From NCBI GenBank assembly GCA_023266245.1, contig JAHFRO010000090.1, positions 1 to 8,712 of the forward strand: a stretch of 8,712 nt of DNA, given 5' to 3'. The notes beneath the pieces were generated by a model. That model had not been told where the DNA came from. It searched no databases and was given only the letters and a program-made list of their open reading frames with translations. Position numbers and translations under genes: made by a program. The DNA is from Betaproteobacteria bacterium. GTDB lineage: Bacteria > Pseudomonadota > Gammaproteobacteria > Burkholderiales > SG8-41. Shown piece by piece: positions 1 to 5,690 of this stretch; the first letter of the stretch is position 1, and every line of letters starts with the position of its first letter.

Positions 1-61
1 CGCTCGGCGATGCGGCCACCGGAACGGGCGTGCCCAACGCGTACAGGTATCTGAAAAGCGG
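1..61. other. Left edge with no recognisable gene
   Basis: This short stretch lies downstream of the stop of the enoyl-CoA hydratase remnant. One plus-strand frame is open across it, but the frame runs on antisense through the hydratase remnant and shows no family motif, so I do not call it a gene. No terminator-like hairpin followed by a T-run is obvious. Confidence 0.4.
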
Positions 62-525
62 CTATTTTCCGGTGAACCGCGCGGGACGCTTCGCGAGGAA
101 GGCGCGCATGCCTTCCTTCTGGTCCTGTGTGGCACAGCACCTGCCGAAAAGCCCGGATTCGAGCGCGAGCGCCTCGGCGAGATCCATGTCGGCGCCGCAC
201 TTGACCTGGCGTCCGGTCACGAGCAGTTCCATCGAGCGCGCGGAACCGATCCTGCGCGGCAGGCGCTGCGTGCCGAGAAGGCCTCGCCCTCCGCGGGCGT
301 GAAGTTCTGCATCTCCGAAATATCGGCGCCGGCGACGAAGGCCTTCTCCCCCGCGCCGGTGACGAGCAGGACGCGCGCGTTCTCATCCGCCGCCACCGCC
401 TCCGCCGCCGCGCCGATCTCGTCGAGCGTCGCGGAGTTGAGCGCGTTGAGCGCCTTGGGGCGGTTGACCGTCAGCAGGTAAATACCGGGCTCCGGCTGCT
501 CGATCGTGATGTTCTGGTAGCTCAT
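62..525 (-). pseudogene. Enoyl-CoA hydratase remnant with two internal deletions and a frameshift
   Basis: These are remains of a crotonase-family enoyl-CoA hydratase, which hydrates trans-2-enoyl-CoA to 3-hydroxyacyl-CoA in beta-oxidation-type pathways. From the ATG at 525, residues 1 to about 84 are a normal N-terminus, with NRPKALNALN at 21-30 and the oxyanion-hole segment AGADI at 65-69. Near 271-275 the reading frame shifts. A second frame then reads GTQRLPRRIGSARSMELLVTGRQV, which in intact homologues lies roughly 65 residues further on. At about 200-206 it jumps again, in frame, to the family C-terminus (DMDLAEALALESGLFGRCCA, then DQKEGMRAFL), ending at a TAG at 62-64. About 154 codons remain where the family has about 258. 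The GGG-type second oxyanion motif and both catalytic glutamates are gone, so it cannot be an active hydratase. It lies downstream of the SDR gene on the same strand, its likely former operon partner. A chimeric assembly is the main alternative to true gene decay. Confidence 0.88.
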
Positions 526-543
526 TCGTGAAACCCTAAATTA

Positions 544-570
544 GCCGCCAAGGCGCCAAGAACGCCAAGA
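544..570. repeat. Left CTTGGCG-type repeat block, inverted arm
   Basis: This 27-bp block has three degenerate GCCAAG units. Its reverse complement matches the block at 1281-1307 at 24 of 27 positions by eye. The two blocks are in inverted orientation and bracket the HEPN-like gene. A fourth weaker unit (agcagccaagaag) follows at about 588-600. I see no clear target-site duplication outside the arms. Confidence 0.75.
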
Positions 571-607
571 TGAAAATATTGGTAACAAGCAGCCAAGAAG
601 CTTTACG

Positions 608-1183
608 TTAAAGGTGAGTATATGCCGCATAAGCGACGCATCGCGAAAGAGCCTGCCAAAAATTCAGGTCTTTCTGTGATACCTCGAAACGGCTTAGAGG
701 TTCGGATGGCTCCTGTCCTTTACGAGCCCAATACTCAATTCCCGAAAAGTCGCTGTTATATTTCCAGTTGGCATGTGCGATTGCATTTCGAAAAGCACGA
801 ACTGGATTTGCAGTAAGAAACTCGCAACAGCGTTTCGTGACCGACCCCGTCGGAGTCCGCTTAGCTAGTACGCGGAAGCACGCTTCACCCAAATATACGA
901 AGCATACGTAGTTTTGAACGATAACCTGCGCTCGCGTCACCTGCGGACTTCCTCGCACACTTGATGCGTGATCCATCCATGCCTGAAATGCTCGCAATTC
1001 ATCCAATCGAATCTCAACAGGAATCGGCGTTGCATCTCGTATCTCTTTCTTTGCCTCAACAGGTAAGAACCTTACATCTGCCGCGACAAGTGTCGCTACT
1101 TTTTTTGACTCGTCTTCTGACAGACCGATCTCACGCATCAAGGCATTCGAGTGCGCCAACATCTGGCGATCTAAATGATCCAC
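608..1183 (-). CDS. HEPN-like hypothetical protein, 191 aa
   Basis: I do not recognise this as a named gene. The product is a soluble, probably mostly helical protein with no signal peptide or membrane segment. Its clearest motif is RNAIAH at residues 132-137, which fits the R-polar-x3-H signature of HEPN domains. Many HEPN proteins are RNases in toxin-antitoxin, abortive-infection or CRISPR-linked systems, while others are inactive. The C-terminal stretch from about 145 to 191 is rich in W, Y and F. The start used is GTG at 1181-1183 with a GGGG-containing stretch about 10 bases upstream; ATG codon 8 is an alternative. No partner antitoxin or nucleotidyltransferase gene is adjacent. The gene is visibly AT-richer than its neighbours and sits between inverted repeat blocks, which suggests acquisition as a unit. 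The open frame is long and unlike a shadow of another gene, so I am fairly sure it is a gene. The HEPN assignment rests on one motif and is tentative. Confidence 0.7.
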   Translation of the reverse strand: MDHLDRQMLAHSNALMREIGLSEDESKKVATLVAADVRFLPVEAKKEIRDATPIPVEIRLDELRAFQAWMDHASSVRGSPQVTRAQVIVQNYVCFVYLGEACFRVLAKRTPTGSVTKRCCEFLTANPVRAFRNAIAHANWKYNSDFSGIEYWARKGQEPSEPLSRFEVSQKDLNFWQALSRCVAYAAYTHL

Positions 1184-1215
1184 GTGAAAGCTACCCCAAC
1201 ACTTGAGCGTGCTTC

Positions 1216-1236
1216 TCTTGGCGGTCTTGGCGGTTC
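1216..1236. repeat. CTTGGCGG tandem pair
   Basis: Two tandem TCTTGGCGG units lie upstream of the HEPN-like gene start. They belong to the same repeat family as the blocks at 544-570 and 1281-1307 and have the orientation of the right-hand block. Confidence 0.7.
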
Positions 1237-1244
1237 AATTGTTT

Positions 1245-1262
1245 TTCTCTGTGTTCTCTGTG
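1245..1262. repeat. TTCTCTGTG tandem duplication
   Basis: Two perfect tandem copies of TTCTCTGTG lie between the two CTTGGCG blocks on the right side of the island. They appear to be part of a composite intergenic repeat (CTTGGCG block, TTCTCTGTG pair, CTTGGCG block). Confidence 0.7.
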
Positions 1263-1280
1263 GCTATTTGTTCTTGATCT

Positions 1281-1307
1281 TCTTGGCGGCCTTGGCGTCT
1301 TGGCGGC
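1281..1307. repeat. Right CTTGGCG-type repeat block, inverted arm
   Basis: Three degenerate CTTGGCG units form a 27-bp block that pairs as an inverted repeat with 544-570, differing at three positions. It is followed by six T's and then directly by the SDR stop codon at 1314-1316, so the island begins almost exactly at the end of the SDR gene. Confidence 0.75.
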
Positions 1308-1313
1308 TTTTTT

Positions 1314-2081
1314 CTACTTCGCCGGCATGCGCAGCGCGCCATCCAAGCGGATCACTTCACCGTTGAGCATCGGGTTGACGATGATGTGCTCGACCAGCAT
1401 CGCGTATTCCTCGGGCCTGCCGAGCCGCGGCGGGAACGGCACCTGCGCCGCGAGTGACTGCTTGAGTTCCGGGGCGAACCCCGCGACCATCGGCGTCTCG
1501 AAGATCCCGGGCGCGATCGTCATCACGCGGATGCCGACGCGCGCCAGCTCGCGCGCGGCCGGGAGCGTCAGCCCCGCGACCCCGGCTTTCGAAGCACTGT
1601 AGGCAGCCTGACCGACCTGGCCGTCGAACGCGGCGATGGATGCGGTGTTGATGATGACTCCGCGTTCGCCTTCGGCGTCCGGCGTGTTCTCCGCCATCGC
1701 CTGCGCCGCGAGGCGGATCACATTGAACGTGCCGATAAGATTGATCTCGAGTGCGCGCCGAAAAGTGTCGAGCCGGTGCGGACCGCTTTTCCCCAGCACG
1801 CGCTCGCCGGGCGCGATGCCGGCGCAGCTTACCGCGCCGTGCAACGCGCCGAATTTTTCGCGCGCCGCGGCAATCGCTTTCCTGACCTGTGCTTCATCGG
1901 TGACATCGGCCGCGGCGAACCTCGCGTGTGCGCCGATTTCGCCGGCGAGCCCGGTCCCCAGCTCAGCGCTGACATCGCAGATCACGACATTGCCGCCCGC
2001 GTGAGCGAGACGGCGCGCGGTTGCCGCGCCGAGGCCCGAAGCGCCGCCGGTGATGAGGAAAGTGTGGCCCGCTATCTGCAC
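1314..2081 (-). CDS. SDR-family 3-hydroxyacyl-CoA dehydrogenase, type II (HSD10-like)
   Basis: A classical short-chain dehydrogenase of 255 residues, the usual length. It has the Rossmann motif TGGASGLG at 11-18, an acidic D36 that favours NAD over NADP, D59-V60, and the catalytic tetrad N114, S148, Y161 and K165 (YSASK). The block NTASIAAFDGQVGQAAYSAS, the PGIFETPM turn after it and the short C-terminus ending in LDGALRM resemble type II 3-hydroxyacyl-CoA / 3-hydroxy-2-methylbutyryl-CoA dehydrogenases. The likely reaction is NAD-dependent oxidation of 3-hydroxyacyl-CoA to 3-oxoacyl-CoA in the cytoplasm. The usual NNAG motif reads SCAG here (85-88). The start is GTG at 2079-2081, which matches the expected N-terminus of the family although its ribosome binding site is weak. 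It would fit with an enoyl-CoA hydratase, whose broken copy lies downstream beyond the HEPN island. The exact acyl substrate cannot be fixed from sequence alone. Confidence 0.9.
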   Translation of the reverse strand: MQIAGHTFLITGGASGLGAATARRLAHAGGNVVICDVSAELGTGLAGEIGAHARFAAADVTDEAQVRKAIAAAREKFGALHGAVSCAGIAPGERVLGKSGPHRLDTFRRALEINLIGTFNVIRLAAQAMAENTPDAEGERGVIINTASIAAFDGQVGQAAYSASKAGVAGLTLPAARELARVGIRVMTIAPGIFETPMVAGFAPELKQSLAAQVPFPPRLGRPEEYAMLVEHIIVNPMLNGEVIRLDGALRMPAK

Positions 2082-2096
2082 CGCACACGCTTTTTC

Positions 2097-2124
2097 GAGT
2101 CCCGAGTCCCGAGTCCCGAGTCCC
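2097..2124. repeat. Four perfect tandem copies of GAGTCCC
   Basis: A 28-bp array of four perfect 7-bp units lies in the 55-bp gap between the binding-protein stop (2137) and the SDR start (2081). On the transcribed strand it reads GGGACTC repeated, placing G-rich units just upstream of the SDR start. Copy number is likely to be variable. Confidence 0.9.
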
Positions 2125-2136
2125 GCATCACCGTCT

Positions 2137-3114
2137 TTACTCCACCTTGATGCCGGCGTCGCGCGCGAGCCTGGCTTTCTTCACAAATTCGGCCTTGACG
2201 TACGCGGTGAAGTCTTCTGGCGAGGCGCTCGCGGTCAGTTCGACACCCCGTTCCAGAAAGCGGCTGCGCAGCTCCGGGACACCCACGGCCTTCACCACTT
2301 CACCGTGCAGGCGGGTCAGTATCTCGCGGGGGGTTCCCGCCGGCGCCACCAGCCCGTTGAACGTAATGTCTTCAAACCCCGGCACCCCCGACTCGTCGAC
2401 GGTCGGCAGATTGGGAAAGAGCGGCGAGCGTTTGCGGCTCGTCACCGCAAGAGCTCTCAGCTTGCCGGCATTGATGTGGGTTGCCGAGGTGCTCACCTGG
2501 TCGAACATCATCGTGACCTGTCCACTGATGACGTCAACGATTGCCTGAGCGTTGCCCTTGTAGGGCACGTGCAGCATTTTCAATCCAGCGTGCCGATTGA
2601 AGAGCTCAGCCGCCATGTGCCCGGTACCGCCAGTGCCCGCCGAGGCATACGAGATCTCACCAGGCCGCGCTTTGGCGAGCGCAACCAGTTCCTTCACCGA
2701 ACGCACGGGAAGCGCGGGGTTCACGACCAGCACCTGTGGCACCAAGCAAGTCATCGTCACGCCCGTGAAGTCCTTAAAGGGATCGTAGCCGGGGTTCGCC
2801 ACAATCGAAGGCACCACTGCAAATGTGTTCGCCATTGCTAGTAGCGTGTAGCCGTCCGCCGGCGCCTTCGCAACCAGCTGGGTGCCGACCAGACCACTTG
2901 CCCCTGGCCGGTTGTCGACGATGACCTGCTGCCCTAGGGTTTCGGTGAGCCGCTGAGCAATCGAGCGAGCGACGATGTCCACATTTCCCCCCGGCGCGAA
3001 GGGCACCACGATGCGGACCGGCCGCGCCGGGTATCCGCCCGCGGTCTGGCCCTGCACACCGGCTGCGTAAAGGACGGTAAACGCAGCCGCAAGAATGATG
3101 CCCGCTTTCTTCAT
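2137..3114 (-). CDS. Bug/TctC-family tripartite tricarboxylate transporter substrate-binding protein
   Basis: A periplasmic solute-binding protein of 325 residues, typical for the family. Residues 1-22 form a Sec signal peptide: KK, then a hydrophobic core IILAAAFTVLYAA, with probable cleavage after VQG. The mature protein opens with the family signature YPARPVRIVVPFAPGGNVD (28-46), followed by NRPGASGLVG, ADGYTLL and a late PYKGNAQAIVDVISGQV block. Members bind carboxylates or other small organic ligands. The ligand here cannot be predicted. No tctA or tctB membrane partners are nearby, so it is an orphan, which is common for this family in betaproteobacteria. The ATG at 3112-3114 has a strong GGGAGGAGGGAG Shine-Dalgarno just upstream. 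It follows phaC by 42 bp on the same strand, so cotranscription is likely. Confidence 0.93.
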   Translation of the reverse strand: MKKAGIILAAAFTVLYAAGVQGQTAGGYPARPVRIVVPFAPGGNVDIVARSIAQRLTETLGQQVIVDNRPGASGLVGTQLVAKAPADGYTLLAMANTFAVVPSIVANPGYDPFKDFTGVTMTCLVPQVLVVNPALPVRSVKELVALAKARPGEISYASAGTGGTGHMAAELFNRHAGLKMLHVPYKGNAQAIVDVISGQVTMMFDQVSTSATHINAGKLRALAVTSRKRSPLFPNLPTVDESGVPGFEDITFNGLVAPAGTPREILTRLHGEVVKAVGVPELRSRFLERGVELTASASPEDFTAYVKAEFVKKARLARDAGIKVE

Positions 3115-3156
3115 TTCTCCCTCCTCCCGGGGCGTGCGCGCAGCAATGCCCGCCGG

Positions 3157-4962
3157 TCAGTGTTTGTCGACTCGCATTTTAACGTAGGAGCCGGGCGCGT
3201 CCTCGACCGTCTTCAGTTTGCCCTTGCCCGGGGCTCGCGCCGGCACTTTGTCGCCGGAATGCCGCGCGACCCAGTTCCCCCAGTCCGTCCACCACGAACC
3301 CGGATGCTGTTTGGCGCTCTTGAACCAGTCTTCGGGCTTGTCCGGCAGCTTGTCGTTGGTCCAGTAGCTGTACTTGTTGGCGGCAGGCGGATTGATGATG
3401 CCGGCGATGTGCCCCGAGCCGCCGAGCACGAAGCGCGCCGGCCCGGGAAACAGCTTCGCCCCCGCGTAGGTCGAGCGCCACGGCGCGATGTGATCTTCCA
3501 TGGTAGAAATGAAGTAGAGCGGGATCTTCACCTTCCCGAGGTCAATCGGAACGCCGGTGAGCTTGATGCCGCCCGGCTTCGTGAGCAGGTTCTTTAGATA
3601 CATGTTGCGCAGGTAAAAGCTGTGCATTGCCGCCGGCATGCGGGTGGAGTCCGAATTCCAGTAGAGCAGATCGAACGGGAACGGGTCGCGCCCGAGGAGA
3701 TAGTTGTTGACGACGAACGTCCAGATGAGGTCGTTCGCGCGCAGCATGTTGAAGGTGGTGGCCATCTCGCTTCCCTCGAGATAGCCGCGCTGCTGCATTT
3801 TTTTCTCGAGGTTGGCGACCTGCTTTTCGTCTATGAATACCTCGAGCTCGCCGGCCTCGTCGAAATCTATCATGCTGACGAAGAACGTTGCCGAGGTGAC
3901 GCGGCCGTCGTCCTGCGCCGCCATGCAGCCCAGGGTGGCGGCGAGCAGCGTGCCGCCGAGGCAGTAGCCGATCACGTTCACCTCGCGCTCGCCGGTCGCC
4001 TGCTCGATCGCGTCGAGCGCGGCGAGCGCGCCTTCTGTGAGATAGTCGTCGAAGCGTTTGTGCGCGAGCCGCTCGTCGGGATTCACCCACGAAACCACGA
4101 ACACCGTGAGCCCCTGGTCCACCGCCCACTTGATGAAGGAATTGCTCTCGCGCAGGTCGAGGATGTAGAACTTGTTGATCCACGGCGGGATGATGAGCAG
4201 CGGGCGCCGATACACTTCCTTCGTCGTCGGCGCGTACTGGATGAGCTGCATCAGCTCGTTCTGGTAGACGACCTTGCCGGGGGTGACCGCGATGTTGACC
4301 CCGAGCTTGAACGCGTTCTCGTCGGTCATGCGCACGCGGACCTGCTCGCCTTCGCCGCGCGCGAGGTCCTCGAGCAGATTATTCAGGCCTTTCACCAGGT
4401 TCTGCCCGCCTGAGTTGACGGTCTCGCGCAGGACTTCAGGGTTCGTCACGAGGAAGTTGCTGGGTGAAAGCGCATCTATGTACTGCCGCGTGTAGAAGTC
4501 CACCTTTCTGGCGGTTTTCTCGTCGAGCCACTCGATGCCGCTCACCACCTGGTGCAGGTGCTTGGCAGCGATGAGGTACGACTGTTTGATGTAGTCGTAG
4601 AGGAAGTTCTGCTGCCAGTCGTCGTGCTTGAAGCGGCGATCGCCCTTCGGCGGTTCCGCCACCGGCTTCGCCTCCTGCCCCATCAACTTGAGCATCGAGC
4701 TCTGCCACAGCGCCATGTAGTCCTGCCACAGCTTCATCTGCACTTCGGCGAGCTTGAACGGGTCGGAAAGCAGCTTTCCCCAGGCCTCGAAGAACGCCTG
4801 CGCGATGCCGAGCTCGTCGCCCAGTCCGAGCACGCCGCCGTTCGCCCGGCGCTCCATGAACCGGGTCACGAGCTGGCCGCTTTTCTGCGCGATGTCGGCG
4901 TAGAGCCTGGCAAGCTCGGCAGGATCGAAGGTCGGCTGTCCGGGTTGACGCGTGGCGGTCAT
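3157..4962 (-). CDS. phaC: Class I polyhydroxyalkanoate synthase
   Basis: PhaC polymerises (R)-3-hydroxyacyl-CoA, typically 3-hydroxybutyryl-CoA, into PHA granules and releases CoA. The protein has 601 residues from the ATG at 4960-4962, close to the ~590 of class I enzymes. An N-terminal PhaC_N region is followed by an alpha/beta-hydrolase core with the lipase-like box GYCLGG, giving nucleophile C334. The aspartate lies in MEDHIAPW (D490) and the histidine in GSGHIAG (H518). PWINKFYILDL and the C-terminal PGSWWTDWGNW block are also typical. The frame is open 11 codons further upstream to a GTG at 4995. I prefer the ATG because AAAGGA sits six bases before it and the extra residues are not family-like. 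It is divergent from the MerR-type regulator, with an operator-like palindrome in the gap, and is followed by the binding-protein gene. No phaA, phaB, phasin or phaR is next to it. Confidence 0.97.
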   Translation of the reverse strand: MTATRQPGQPTFDPAELARLYADIAQKSGQLVTRFMERRANGGVLGLGDELGIAQAFFEAWGKLLSDPFKLAEVQMKLWQDYMALWQSSMLKLMGQEAKPVAEPPKGDRRFKHDDWQQNFLYDYIKQSYLIAAKHLHQVVSGIEWLDEKTARKVDFYTRQYIDALSPSNFLVTNPEVLRETVNSGGQNLVKGLNNLLEDLARGEGEQVRVRMTDENAFKLGVNIAVTPGKVVYQNELMQLIQYAPTTKEVYRRPLLIIPPWINKFYILDLRESNSFIKWAVDQGLTVFVVSWVNPDERLAHKRFDDYLTEGALAALDAIEQATGEREVNVIGYCLGGTLLAATLGCMAAQDDGRVTSATFFVSMIDFDEAGELEVFIDEKQVANLEKKMQQRGYLEGSEMATTFNMLRANDLIWTFVVNNYLLGRDPFPFDLLYWNSDSTRMPAAMHSFYLRNMYLKNLLTKPGGIKLTGVPIDLGKVKIPLYFISTMEDHIAPWRSTYAGAKLFPGPARFVLGGSGHIAGIINPPAANKYSYWTNDKLPDKPEDWFKSAKQHPGSWWTDWGNWVARHSGDKVPARAPGKGKLKTVEDAPGSYVKMRVDKH

Positions 4963-5004
4963 TTCGTGTCCTTTTGGGTCGGTTGAGGAGCGCACGTGAA
5001 ACGA

Positions 5005-5026
5005 TACTTGACGTTAACGTAAACGT
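5005..5026. promoter_or_regulatory. Operator-like palindrome in the phaC/liuR divergent region
   Basis: The core ACGTTAACGT (5011-5020) is a perfect palindrome inside TTGACGTTAACGTAAA, whose half-sites differ at one base. ACGT occurs three times at 6-bp spacing. The full 22 bp recurs identically at 5505-5526. TTGACG at 5008-5013 could serve as the -35 of a liuR promoter, with TACGCT at 5031-5036 after a 17-bp spacer. A protein bound here would therefore block that promoter. I infer that the adjacent MerR-family regulator binds it. Confidence 0.75.
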
Positions 5027-5075
5027 GAGATACGCTCTTAACTCGCTATATTACATGCGAATATTGCGGAGCACA

Positions 5076-5480
5076 ATGAGCGGCACCTACACGATTTCCG
5101 ATCTCGCTAAGGAATTCGGCGTCACCACCCGCACCATCCGTTACTACGAGGATCAGGGATTGCTCAGCCCCGAGCGCGAGGGCATGAACCGCGTGTTCAG
5201 CAACCGCGATCGCGTGCGGCTGAAACTCGCCCTGCGCGGCAAGCGCCTCGGTTTCAGTCTCAGCGAGATTCGCGAGCTGTTCGATCTTTACGATCTCTCC
5301 AGGGACGAGCGCCGGCAGCTCGAACAATTCCTCGCCAAGCTGGAGCGGCGCCGCGCGATCCTGGAGCAGCAACGCGAGGACATCGAGGTGATGCTGAGCG
5401 AGATCGATTTCTTTGCCAACCAGTGCCGCCGGTTGCTCAAGGACAAGACCGAAGGAGGCAGCGCGAAAGCAGCTGCCTGA
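5076..5480 (+). CDS. liuR: MerR-family transcriptional regulator, LiuR-like
   Basis: A cytoplasmic DNA-binding regulator of 134 residues. The N-terminal winged helix-turn-helix has YTISDLAKEFGVTTRTIRYY at 5-24, continuing EDQGLLSP, then NRVFSNRDRVRLKLALRGKR and LGFSLSEIRELFDLYD. A coiled-coil dimerisation helix follows at about 78-112. There is no cysteine cluster for metal sensing (only C117), which fits the metabolite-sensing LiuR branch that controls leucine and isovalerate degradation. The frame is open upstream, but the ATG at 5076 has GGAG five bases before it and gives the standard N-terminus; ATG 5055 has no such site. Identical palindromes lie upstream of liuR and between liuR and liuA, so autoregulation and control of liuA are likely. 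The family is clear. The LiuR identity rests on sequence resemblance plus the adjacent isovaleryl-CoA dehydrogenase gene. Confidence 0.88.
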   Translation: MSGTYTISDLAKEFGVTTRTIRYYEDQGLLSPEREGMNRVFSNRDRVRLKLALRGKRLGFSLSEIRELFDLYDLSRDERRQLEQFLAKLERRRAILEQQREDIEVMLSEIDFFANQCRRLLKDKTEGGSAKAAA

Positions 5481-5504
5481 AACGCCTTTGTCGCAGCGCA
5501 CGGC

Positions 5505-5526
5505 TACTTGACGTTAACGTAAACGT
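5505..5526. promoter_or_regulatory. Second, identical operator-like palindrome upstream of liuA
   Basis: This 22-bp site is identical to 5005-5026, with its core ACGTTAACGT at 5511-5520, and lies exactly 500 bp downstream of the first. It begins 24 bp after the liuR stop and precedes liuA and its leader. TTGACG at 5508-5513 could act as a -35 element with CATATC (17-bp spacing) or TATCAC (19-bp spacing) as -10. A 19-bp spacer would be typical of MerR-controlled promoters, but the choice between the two is not settled by sequence. Confidence 0.78.
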
Positions 5527-5542
5527 TATACATATCACATCG

Positions 5543-5548
5543 TATAAT
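5543..5548 (+). promoter_or_regulatory. TATAAT -10-like box upstream of liuA
   Basis: A perfect TATAAT hexamer lies in a short AT-rich stretch after the second operator. At 17-bp spacing the -35 position would be TAAACG (5520-5525), a poor match that overlaps the operator. Transcription would begin near 5555, leaving a leader of about 120 nt before the liuA ATG. Confidence 0.45.
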
Positions 5549-5588
5549 CATGTAGTTATGACAACCGAGCGACGGAGGAGGAACCACA

Positions 5589-5690
5589 GTGCGCTACGGG
5601 ATGCATGGGACAACGTTGCGTCGGATTGCTACGGTGCTCAGCCGCTGCGCCATGAAGGATAGTCCGCTCGCTTATGTACCTAGGCCTTAA
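5589..5690 (+). CDS. Possible leader peptide ORF, 33 aa, overlapping the liuA start
   Basis: A GTG at 5589-5591 follows GGAGGAGG (5574-5581) by 7 nt, the best ribosome binding site in the liuA leader. The frame encodes 33 residues (MRYGMHGTTLRRIATVLSRC, then AMKDSPLAYVPRP) and stops at 5688-5690, 17 bases inside liuA in another frame. It is basic and has no recognisable domain. It could deliver ribosomes to the weakly marked liuA ATG by translational coupling, or be fortuitous. A competing 34-codon frame starts at ATG 5558 without a Shine-Dalgarno. Confidence 0.3.
   Translation: MRYGMHGTTLRRIATVLSRCAMKDSPLAYVPRP

Noticed and set aside
544..1307. Insertion sequence
   Set aside because: The single gene between the arms has no transposase motif, and I find no target-site duplication outside the arms, so I keep it as a repeat-bounded island only.
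2097..2124. Short repeat array as a possible CRISPR
   Set aside because: The 7-bp units are contiguous with no spacers, and no cas genes are nearby.
2050..2841. 263-codon plus-strand frame opposite the binding-protein gene
   Set aside because: It is antisense to a complete binding-protein gene with signal peptide and family signature, and begins inside the SDR gene.
3160..4413. Long plus-strand open frames opposite phaC (for example 3622-4413)
   Set aside because: They are antisense to an unmistakable PHA synthase, lack family motifs and are expected from GC-rich codon structure.
4963..4995. Upstream GTG start for phaC at 4995
   Set aside because: The extra 11 residues are not family-like, and the downstream ATG has AAAGGA at good spacing.
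4974..5075. Longer N-terminus for the MerR regulator
   Set aside because: It would run through the operator and promoter region. The ATG at 5076 has GGAG and gives the standard N-terminus of the family.
5423..5662. 79-codon plus-strand frame across the end of liuR and the liuA leader
   Set aside because: It overlaps the end of liuR in another frame, crosses the operator, and has no recognisable motif.
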